DNA of 22,852 nucleotides from JAICTV01 sp035634055. GTDB taxonomy: Bacteria; Planctomycetota; Phycisphaerae; Tepidisphaerales; Tepidisphaeraceae. Both the position numbers and the translations under genes were made by a program. Below the pieces are notes generated by a model. The model was not told where the DNA came from. It saw nothing but the letters and a program-made list of their open reading frames with translations, and searched no databases. The stretch is taken from contig DASQDR010000065.1 in assembly GCA_035634055.1 (NCBI GenBank), positions 1 through 22,852 on the forward strand, given 5' to 3'. Numbering within the stretch: the first letter of the stretch is position 1; every line of letters begins with the position of its first letter. Below are positions 16,530 to 22,852 of the stretch, in pieces.

Positions 16530-17702
16530 TCACTCCGTCACGTGGAACTGCTTCAGCGACTGCTCGTTCACCGTCAGCCCCAGGCCAGGCGTGTTCTCGT
16601 CCAGATCGATATAGCCATCCTTCGGCACCGGCTCGCCGTCGAACACGTACCAGAACAACTCGTTGCCCACCTCCACGTCCACCTTCGGGAAGAACTCGGC
16701 CATCGGCGAGTTCAGGCTGGCCATGACGAGGTGATAGTTGTGCATCTGCCCGGCGTGCGGGATGACCGGCACCTGGTGCGCCTCGGCCAGCGCCGCGATC
16801 TTCCGCGCCTGCGTGATCCCGCCGACGCGGTTGGTGTCGAACTGGATGTAATCGACCGCCCGCGCCTCGAGCAGTTGCTGGAAGCCGAAGACCGTGAACT
16901 CGTGTTCGCCGCCCGCGATCGGGACGCGGCCGCGGGAGCGCAGCTCGGCATACCCTTGGATGTCGTCGGGGATGACCGGCTCTTCCAGCCAGCGCAGGTT
17001 GTACGGCTCGAGCAGCGGGAGCATGCGCTTGGCGTAGTCGAGGTTCCAGCCCATGTAGGCGTCGGTCATGATGTCCACGCCGTCGCCCACCGTTTCGCGC
17101 ACGGTGCGGACGAGGTCCACGTTCTTCCGCATTCCCGCGGCGCCGTCGGCGGGGCCCCAGCCGTAGCGGAGCTTCATCGCCTTGTATCCCTCGTCGGCGT
17201 AGCGCTTGGCCTCGCGCGCCAGCTCGTCCAGCGGGGTGCTGTACAGCCGGCTGGCGTAGACCGGGATGCGCCGCTTGGTGCGCCCGCCGAGCAGGCGGTA
17301 GACCGGCTGCCTGGCGGACTTGCCGAGCAGGTCCCAGATCGCGATGTCGACGGCGCTGATCGCCGTCATGCCGATCCCCTTGCGGCCGAACGCCATCGTC
17401 CGGCGGTACATGTGCTGCCAGAGGAACTCGTAATCCCACGGGTCGGCGCCGATCAGCAGCGGCTTGAGGTACAGGTCGATCGTCTGCTTGGTCACCTGCG
17501 GCGCCAGCGCGGCGTTGCCGATGCCGACCAGGCCGGCGTCGGTGAAGATCTCGACCAGCACCCATCCGTGGAAGGTGAAGGTGCCCATGGTCGCCGGCGC
17601 GGCGCCCATGGCGTCCATCGGGTTGGTGCAGAAGTTCGGCGGCAGCGGGACGGTCTTGCCGCGCCACTCGATCGCTCGGGTTCGGACGTCGGTGATCTTC
17701 AT
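16530..17702 (-). CDS. Enolase-superfamily sugar acid dehydratase, L-rhamnonate dehydratase-like
   Basis: This 390-residue enzyme has the enolase-superfamily N-terminal cap and TIM barrel. Metal ligands are D214 (IMTDAYMGW), E240 (WLEEPVIPDD) and E266 (GGEHEF); the His-Asp dyad is H316 (VIPHAG) with D289 (QFDTNRVGG). The segment KLRYGWGPADGAAGMRK parallels the rhamnonate dehydratase signature (WGPxDGxAGxRK). It would remove water from an aldonate to give a 2-keto-3-deoxy acid. The downstream enzymes act on C5 compounds, so the substrate may be a pentonate such as L-lyxonate; a related lyxonate route is known in Pseudomonas aeruginosa. Its ATG overlaps the transporter stop (ATGA), so the two are coupled. 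L-rhamnonate remains possible. Confidence 0.85.
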   Translation of the reverse strand: MKITDVRTRAIEWRGKTVPLPPNFCTNPMDAMGAAPATMGTFTFHGWVLVEIFTDAGLVGIGNAALAPQVTKQTIDLYLKPLLIGADPWDYEFLWQHMYRRTMAFGRKGIGMTAISAVDIAIWDLLGKSARQPVYRLLGGRTKRRIPVYASRLYSTPLDELAREAKRYADEGYKAMKLRYGWGPADGAAGMRKNVDLVRTVRETVGDGVDIMTDAYMGWNLDYAKRMLPLLEPYNLRWLEEPVIPDDIQGYAELRSRGRVPIAGGEHEFTVFGFQQLLEARAVDYIQFDTNRVGGITQARKIAALAEAHQVPVIPHAGQMHNYHLVMASLNSPMAEFFPKVDVEVGNELFWYVFDGEPVPKDGYIDLDENTPGLGLTVNEQSLKQFHVTE

Positions 17703-19015
17703 GGACTTGCCTCGACTGCGGCGGCCGGGAGGACCGGCGGCTGCTCTTGCGGCGGCTGCTCCGCGATCAGCGGGCGCACGACCGGCACGGTGAACAGGAT
17801 CAGCAGGAACGCCGCGACGTGCAGCAGCCCGGCGATGAGGAAGACCGGCCCGTAGCCGAAGCCGTGGTCCAGCAGCCATCCGGCGAGCTGGCCGAAGCAG
17901 ATCCCGCCGAACGCGCCGCCCAGGCCGACCAGTCCGGCGACGGTGCCGACGGCGCGGCGCGGGAACAGGTCGGTCGGCAGGATCATCACCAGCGTTGACC
18001 ACGACTGCTGGCCGAAGTACCCGACGCAGAAGAGCACGATCGCCACCGTCACCGGGACGTGCGGCGCGAGGATCAGCAGCGGCATCATCGCGGCGCTGGC
18101 GCCCAGGGCGATCTTCCGCGCCTTGTTCACGGAGTACCCGGCCCCGAGCAGGTAACTCGACAGCCCGCCGCCGACCATGCACCCGACGCCGGCGGCGGCG
18201 TGCGGGATCCACGCCACCGAGCCGACCGCTTTGATGTCGTACGCGTAAGTGGTCTTCAGGAACTTCGGCAGCCAGAAGAGGATGAAGTACCACGCCGCGT
18301 CGCTGAGGAACTTGGCCAGGATGATGCCCCAGGTCTGGCGGTAGCTGAGGATGGTGGCGAGCGGGATCGGCCCCTCCGTCGACGCCGCCGGCCGCATACC
18401 GTCGCCGATCACGTCCCGCTCGGCGGCGGTGAGCGAGCGGTGCCTCCCGGGCGGCTGGTAGTCCCACAGCCACCAGATCGTCCATACCAGCCCGACGGCG
18501 CCGGTGAGGAAGAAGACCCACCGCCATCCGGCCAAATCGAGCCAGCCGGTGTGGCGGATGACGACGGCGATCAGGATCGGCGCGACGATCCCGCCGATGG
18601 CGGTGCCGCCGTTCATGATCCCCATCGCGGTGGAGCGCTCCTTGACCGGGAACCACTCCGCGACCGCGCGCGTGGCGGCGGGGAAGCCGCCCCCCTCGCC
18701 GATCCCCAGCAGCAGCCGGCTGGCCGCCAGCATCACGAAGCTGGTGGCGAAGCCGTGGCTGGCGCACGCGAGCGACCAGAAGATCATGATGACCGCGAAC
18801 CCGCGGCGCGTCCCCAGCACGTCCATCAGCCACCCGCCGCCGAGGTACATCAGCCCGTAGCTGGCGAGGAACGCGGTATTGAGCCACGCGAAGTGCTGGT
18901 CGGAAATGGGGATGTCGCGCGTGATCTCGACGACCGCGACCGGGAGCGTTTGCCGGTCGAGGTAGCTGATCGCGATGGCAACGCTGATGAGGACGGCTAT
19001 CCGCCAACGCAGCAT
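17699..19015 (-). CDS. MFS transporter, anion:cation symporter type (hexuronate/aldonate uptake)
   Basis: This 438-residue inner-membrane protein has about twelve predicted helices. The first helix ends in ISYLDRQTL, the Asp-Arg pair conserved in ExuT/DgoT/GarP-like transporters. The loop-2 motif GGWLMDVLGTRRGF and the segment LLLGIGEGGGFPAATRAVAEWFP are also typical of that subfamily. It would import the sugar acid by proton symport. It is the first gene of the catabolic operon and overlaps the dehydratase start by four bases. The ATG at 19015 is chosen; a TTG at 19030 is also in frame. Only a weak GGGG precedes the ATG. Confidence 0.9.
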   Translation of the reverse strand: MLRWRIAVLISVAIAISYLDRQTLPVAVVEITRDIPISDQHFAWLNTAFLASYGLMYLGGGWLMDVLGTRRGFAVIMIFWSLACASHGFATSFVMLAASRLLLGIGEGGGFPAATRAVAEWFPVKERSTAMGIMNGGTAIGGIVAPILIAVVIRHTGWLDLAGWRWVFFLTGAVGLVWTIWWLWDYQPPGRHRSLTAAERDVIGDGMRPAASTEGPIPLATILSYRQTWGIILAKFLSDAAWYFILFWLPKFLKTTYAYDIKAVGSVAWIPHAAAGVGCMVGGGLSSYLLGAGYSVNKARKIALGASAAMMPLLILAPHVPVTVAIVLFCVGYFGQQSWSTLVMILPTDLFPRRAVGTVAGLVGLGGAFGGICFGQLAGWLLDHGFGYGPVFLIAGLLHVAAFLLILFTVPVVRPLIAEQPPQEQPPVLPAAAVEASP

Positions 19016-19062
19016 GGTGATGCCCCACAAGTTACGTCGTCGGCCGCCCCCGGCGAGGGCGA

Positions 19063-19079
19063 CTATATATAATATCTAG
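19063..19079. promoter_or_regulatory. 17-bp AT-rich palindrome, likely GntR operator overlapping the operon promoter
   Basis: CTATATATAATATCTAG is an inverted repeat in which seven of eight base pairs match around a central A. It lies 48 bases upstream of the transporter ATG and stands out in very GC-rich DNA. Read on the minus strand it contains several TATATA-like -10 candidates, so a bound repressor would block transcription. The size and symmetry fit FCD-type GntR operators. The partner is inferred to be the operon's own regulator (11827-12645). Confidence 0.55.
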
Positions 19080-19207
19080 TGCACCGCAAGGACCCTTCGA
19101 TGTGCCGGCCTGCGCGTCCGCCGCCGCGCAGGAAAGCGCCGTGCGAACTGATTCTTCGGGGGCTCAGCCACCGTGGCGATCGCGTCGCGCCCGCCGCGGC
19201 TGAAGGG

Positions 19208-19235
19208 GTCGCCCCGGCGCGGCAGCGCGGGCGAC
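19208..19235 (-). terminator. Strong hairpin abutting the stop of the Ser/Thr kinase gene
   Basis: GTCGCCC (19208-19214) pairs with GGGCGAC (19229-19235), and GCGC with GCGC inside, around a GGCA loop with one two-base bulge. It starts at the base right after the stop codon. No T-run follows on the minus strand, so it may be a 3' stabiliser or a Rho-assisted end rather than a classical intrinsic terminator. Confidence 0.4.
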
Positions 19236-22082
19236 TCAGGGGGCGTCGTGCGTGTCGGCGGAGGTGGGGCCCTCGGCGGCGAGGCGGGCGTCGCAGCGCT
19301 GCAATTGACTCACGTACTGCGCGCGCTGCGGGTGGTCGGACGGCACCAGCTCCAGGCCGCGCCGTAGCGCCGCCCGCGCCTCGCGCAACCGGCCCTGCAC
19401 CAGCAGCGCCTCGCCCAGCGCCGCGTGCGCGTGCGGGTGGGCGGGGGCGAGCTGCAAGGTCTGCTGGTAGTGCTCGGTCGCCTCTACCAGCCGGCCCATG
19501 TCCTTCAGCGCCAGCGCCAGGTTGTAGTGCGCGTCGGGTTGCTTCGGGTCGATCGCCAGCGCCTGCTCGAAGTGGATGACGGCCTCGCGCACGCGGCTGC
19601 GCGCCTTCAGCGCCAGCGCGAGGTTGTAGTGGGCGTGCGCGTCCCGCGGCAGGAGGTCGATCGCGCGGCGGAAGTGGCGGATGGCGGCGTCGGGGTCCCC
19701 GCGCGTGTTGAGCGCCAACCCGAGATTGTAGTGCGCGTACGCGCTGGCGGGGTCCACCTCCAGCGCCCGTTGGTAGGCGGCGATCGCTTCGTCGAGCGCG
19801 CCCTTGGCGCTCATCGCCAGGCCGAGGTTGTAGTGCGCGTCCCCGTGCCGCGGGTCGATGCGCAGCGCCTCGCGGAACTGCGCGACCGCCTGTTCCCGCT
19901 GCGACGCCATCGCCAGCGCGAGCCCGAGGTTGTAATGCGCGTCGGCGTTGTCCGGCTCGAGTCGCAGCGCGTGGCGGAAGTGCGCGATCGCCTCGGCGAG
20001 CTGGCCGGTCGCCTTGAGCGCCAGGCCAAGGCTGTAGTGGCCGTGGGCGAAGGCAGGGTCGATGCTGACGGCCTGGCGGAAGTGGCTGATCGCCTCCTCC
20101 GGCCGCGCGTCCGCCGACAGCGCCAGCCCGAGGTTGCCGTGCGCCACCGGCGCCTGCGACCGGATCGCCAGCGCCGCCTGGTAGTAGCGCACCGACTCCT
20201 CCGGCCCGCTGGTCTTGCGCAGCGCGTCGCCGAGGGTGAAGTTGGACCAGAAGTCTGCGGGGTGCGCCTGCTGCACCTGCCTGAGGAACGGGACGGCGTC
20301 GGCGCCGCTGCTCTGCAACCGCTCGCCGAGCGCCATCAGCATCCTGACCGGCGGGTTGGCGGCCGGGGCGGTCTTGGCGAGCTCCGCCAGCGCCGCCGGA
20401 TCGTTCCACCGCCCGGCGTCGCGGGCGCGGTCGCGCCAGCCCGACGGGTCCGGGTCGGCGCGCCGCGCGACGTCCAGCAGCCAGGTTTGCTTTCGCGGGT
20501 CGGCGGCGCAGAGGGCCCAGTCGTCGAGCGCGGCGAGGAGGGCGGGGCGGATGTTGGACGTTTTGACGCGCTCGGCGACGACCGCGGCATCGTCGGGCCA
20601 GTCCGCCAGCCCCGCCTCGCGGAACGCCGCCGCGTACGCCGCATCCGCGCGCGGCTTGTCGAAGGGGCGCTCGACGCGCCCGTCCACGATGGCCGCCCGG
20701 TGCAGGGCGATCGCGTCCAGGCGCGACGCCAGCGCGAGATCGTGGGACGCGCGATTCAGTCGTTGGCGCACGTCGGACATCCCGCGGTGGCTGACCCGCG
20801 CCTTGGCGCGCTCGAGGGCGGCGGCGGCGTCGCCCCAGCAGGAGGTCTGGTGGAAGCGCTGGACCTCGCGGAGGTCGTCCTCCACCGCCCGCGCGACCGC
20901 CGCGCGCTCCGACGCGATCCACAGCCCGCCGCCGATCAACGTGCCGGCGAGCGCGGCGCCGCAGGCGATGACGGCGGCCACCGCCGGTCGGCGCCGCGCC
21001 CACTTGCCCACGCGCTCCGCCGCGCCCGCCGGCCTCGCCTCGATCGGCTCGCCGCGCTGGAAGCGACCCAGGTCCTCCGCCAGCGCCGCGGCCGAGCCGT
21101 AGCGGCGCTGCGGGTCCTTGCGCAGGCACTTCAGGCAGATGGTCTCAAGGTCGCGAGGCACCTTCGCGTTCAATCGCGACGGCGCAACCGGCTCGTCGGC
21201 GAGCAACTGCCGCTCGGTTTCCGCCGGCGATTCCGACCGGAACGGCGGCCGGCCGGTCAGCATCTCGTAGAGGATCGCGCCCAACGCGTAGACGTCCGCC
21301 GCCGGCCCGACGGCGCCGGCCTTGCCAGTTGCCTGCTCGGGCGCCATGTAGCTGGGCGTTCCGACGCGTGCCCCGGCGAGCGTGAGGGCGGCGGATCCCT
21401 CGAACCGGCGGGCAAGGCCGAAGTCGCTGATGCAGGGGGTGCCGTCGGCGGTGAGGAGGATGTTGCCAGGTTTCAGGTCGCGGTGAACGATGCCGCCGCG
21501 ATGGGCGGCGTGGACCGCGCCCGCCAGCGTCGCCATCATCGCCGCCGCCTGCTCCGCCGGCTGCGGCACGCCCGCCAGCCGCTCCGCCAGGCTGCCGCCC
21601 TCAAGGAATGCCATCGTGAAGTACGGGCGGCCCTCGTGGTCGCCGACGTCGTGCACCTGCACGATGTGCGGGTGCCGCAGGCCGGCCACCGCCTCGGCCT
21701 CTTGCGTGAAGCGCAGCAGTTCGGGCGCGCTGGCGTATTGCCCCGAGAGCAGCATTTTCAGCGCCACGGTGCGGTTGAGCCGGAGGTGCCGCGCCCGGTA
21801 GACCACGCCCATGCCGCCGCGGCCCAGGACCGATTGCACCTCGTAGCCCGGGATGCGCGGCAGCTCGGGCTCCGGCACCGGCGGGGGGGCGCCATAGCTG
21901 GGCGGGATCGGCCCCGACGGCGGGAACATCGCCGCGATCTGCGCCTCGACGCTGCGGCACCGCTGCCACCGCTGGCGCACCTCGCCGAGCAGGTCCGGGC
22001 AGTGCGCGCACACCTCCTCGGGCGTGCGCTCCGATTCTAGCGCCTCTTCAAGCAACTCGAGGATGCGCGGGTCGTCAGGCAT
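19236..22082 (-). CDS. Receptor-like Ser/Thr protein kinase with C-terminal TPR array
   Basis: A 948-residue protein. Residues 1-75 hold a helical segment with CAHCPDLLGEVRQRW, as often seen in planctomycete kinases. The kinase domain (about 80-345) is complete: Gly loop GRGGMG (87-92), K109 (VALK), catalytic HRDLKPGN (D202), DFG (220-222) and APE (247-249). A single membrane helix lies at about 367-389. A linker and nine TPR units of 34 residues (about 608-914) follow, then a short tail. With the kinase in the cytoplasm, the TPR region would face the periplasm and may sense a protein partner. The start lies 47 bases after the sigma factor gene, with GGAGGG about ten bases upstream. Pairing with an ECF sigma factor suggests phosphorylation-controlled sigma activity. 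Confidence 0.92.
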   Translation of the reverse strand: MPDDPRILELLEEALESERTPEEVCAHCPDLLGEVRQRWQRCRSVEAQIAAMFPPSGPIPPSYGAPPPVPEPELPRIPGYEVQSVLGRGGMGVVYRARHLRLNRTVALKMLLSGQYASAPELLRFTQEAEAVAGLRHPHIVQVHDVGDHEGRPYFTMAFLEGGSLAERLAGVPQPAEQAAAMMATLAGAVHAAHRGGIVHRDLKPGNILLTADGTPCISDFGLARRFEGSAALTLAGARVGTPSYMAPEQATGKAGAVGPAADVYALGAILYEMLTGRPPFRSESPAETERQLLADEPVAPSRLNAKVPRDLETICLKCLRKDPQRRYGSAAALAEDLGRFQRGEPIEARPAGAAERVGKWARRRPAVAAVIACGAALAGTLIGGGLWIASERAAVARAVEDDLREVQRFHQTSCWGDAAAALERAKARVSHRGMSDVRQRLNRASHDLALASRLDAIALHRAAIVDGRVERPFDKPRADAAYAAAFREAGLADWPDDAAVVAERVKTSNIRPALLAALDDWALCAADPRKQTWLLDVARRADPDPSGWRDRARDAGRWNDPAALAELAKTAPAANPPVRMLMALGERLQSSGADAVPFLRQVQQAHPADFWSNFTLGDALRKTSGPEESVRYYQAALAIRSQAPVAHGNLGLALSADARPEEAISHFRQAVSIDPAFAHGHYSLGLALKATGQLAEAIAHFRHALRLEPDNADAHYNLGLALAMASQREQAVAQFREALRIDPRHGDAHYNLGLAMSAKGALDEAIAAYQRALEVDPASAYAHYNLGLALNTRGDPDAAIRHFRRAIDLLPRDAHAHYNLALALKARSRVREAVIHFEQALAIDPKQPDAHYNLALALKDMGRLVEATEHYQQTLQLAPAHPHAHAALGEALLVQGRLREARAALRRGLELVPSDHPQRAQYVSQLQRCDARLAAEGPTSADTHDAP
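19341..20261 (-). repeat. 102-bp tandem coding repeats (nine TPR units)
   Basis: The kinase C-terminus consists of about nine 34-residue units carrying variants of AHYNLGLAL near the start and AL..DP near the end. At DNA level this gives a 102-base periodicity with near-identical stretches (GCGCACTACAACCTCGG-like) that could recombine. The boundaries are estimated from the protein. Confidence 0.8.
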
Positions 22083-22129
22083 AATTGGGCACCCTCCGCA
22101 CGTCTCACCGCAAGGTGGGCTGGTCGCAT

Positions 22130-22789
22130 CTACGCCCGGCCGGTCGCCGGGGGCACTGGCGCCGACGGGGGCGGCTTCAGGTCGGCCAGCGCCTCGCTCA
22201 GCAGCACCAGCCCGCGGTTCAGGCGTCGCTGCACCGTCTTGGGCGACACCCCGAGAACTCCCGCCGCCTCGGGCTGGCTCATCCCCTGGATGCGCACCAG
22301 GTCGAACACCTCGCGCTCCTCCTCGGGCAGGTTCTCGATCGCCCCCAGGATCCGGCGGGTGTCGGGGCTAACCTGCGACGCGCTGCTCTCGGCCGGCGCT
22401 GCCACCAGCGACTGCCGCACCTCCACCGCCGGCGCCTGATGATCTAAGCGTCGGGCCAGGTCATTCAGCTCCCAGCGCATGTGCTGGTTGGCCAGGGCGA
22501 AGAACTGGCGGACCGACTGCGGGCGGATCTCGCGCAGCGCCTTGAGCATCCGCTCGACCACCCCGCCGAGCATCTCGTCGGCCCGCAGGTTGAGCGGCGG
22601 GCGCGTGAGCCGCGGGTAGCTGCGGTACAGCAGGTTGGCGCAGAGCAGGTGGAGACGGCCGGCGGCGCTGCCGAGCAGTTCGCGGATGACCGGTTCGGCC
22701 GGCGCGTCGCCGCCGACGGCCGCCAGCTCGTCGAGGTAACGCTGGACCACGATGGTGGTTCGTTCATCGCCCACGGCGCGGCGGATCAT
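22130..22789 (-). CDS. ECF sigma factor of the planctomycete Ser/Thr-kinase-linked type
   Basis: From the ATG at 22789 the protein has 219 residues. Region 2 spans about 40-115 (LLCANLLYRSYPRL, FFALANQHMRWELND). Region 4 is about 150-200, with LPEEEREVFDLVRIQGMSQPEAAGVLGVSPKTVQRRLNRGL forming the helix-turn-helix. The linker between the regions is 30-40 residues. It would direct RNA polymerase to a dedicated set of promoters. The kinase gene directly downstream is the likely regulator, replacing an anti-sigma factor. The frame also reaches a GTG at 22843 and stays open to the window edge, so a longer N-terminus cannot be excluded. No strong ribosome-binding site precedes either start. Confidence 0.87.
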   Translation of the reverse strand: MIRRAVGDERTTIVVQRYLDELAAVGGDAPAEPVIRELLGSAAGRLHLLCANLLYRSYPRLTRPPLNLRADEMLGGVVERMLKALREIRPQSVRQFFALANQHMRWELNDLARRLDHQAPAVEVRQSLVAAPAESSASQVSPDTRRILGAIENLPEEEREVFDLVRIQGMSQPEAAGVLGVSPKTVQRRLNRGLVLLSEALADLKPPPSAPVPPATGRA

Positions 22790-22852
22790 AACACCGCGCT
22801 CTGTCGGGAAGTAGCGTTGCCCGAGCAATGACACGCGCCGCACAACCCGCGC

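Overview
The window is very GC-rich bacterial DNA, densely coded and with few strand switches. It most resembles a planctomycete, possibly of the Phycisphaerae. The main support is an ECF sigma factor placed directly upstream of a receptor-like Ser/Thr kinase. That kinase has a short Cys-containing N-terminal segment, one membrane helix and nine TPRs, an arrangement typical of Planctomycetota. The taxon is an inference: no rRNA or marker gene is present.

Layout. (1) 1-2947, + strand: the tail of a ribose-type sugar ABC operon, consisting of a DUF2291 lipoprotein (cut by the window edge), a double-NBD ATPase and a permease, coupled by ATGA overlaps. (2) 3005-4631, - strand: a single-domain response regulator with a readable promoter, and an NAD-type isocitrate dehydrogenase whose -10 box lies so close to the ATG that the mRNA may be leaderless. 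(3) 4632-6179: an AT-rich interspersed repeat with perfect 12-bp ends, a good intrinsic terminator, a small unknown protein, and 915 bases without a gene. That gap is full of hairpins and contains a hairpin plus eight T's on the + strand, making it a candidate for an undescribed structured RNA. (4) 6180-11688, - strand: a small Cys-rich lipoprotein, then three large predicted hydrolases in a row: a ComEC-like metallo-beta-lactamase fold protein with a histone-H1-like tail, an HExxH gluzincin-type metalloprotein, and a DUF2235 (Tle1-like) alpha/beta hydrolase. No known system combining these three is recalled.

(5) 11827-19015, - strand: a sugar-acid catabolic operon. Its order is MFS transporter, rhamnonate-dehydratase-type enolase-superfamily enzyme, AraD1/GguC-like dehydratase, 3-hydroxyisobutyrate-dehydrogenase-family enzyme, 2-oxoglutarate semialdehyde dehydrogenase, and GntR/FCD regulator. 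Together they predict uptake of a C5 (or similar) aldonate, two dehydrations to 2-oxoglutarate semialdehyde, and oxidation to 2-oxoglutarate. A 17-bp near-perfect palindrome 48 bases upstream of the transporter is the likely operator. (6) 19236-22789, - strand: the Ser/Thr kinase with TPRs and its ECF sigma factor.

No tRNA, rRNA, CRISPR array, transposase or prophage gene was seen.
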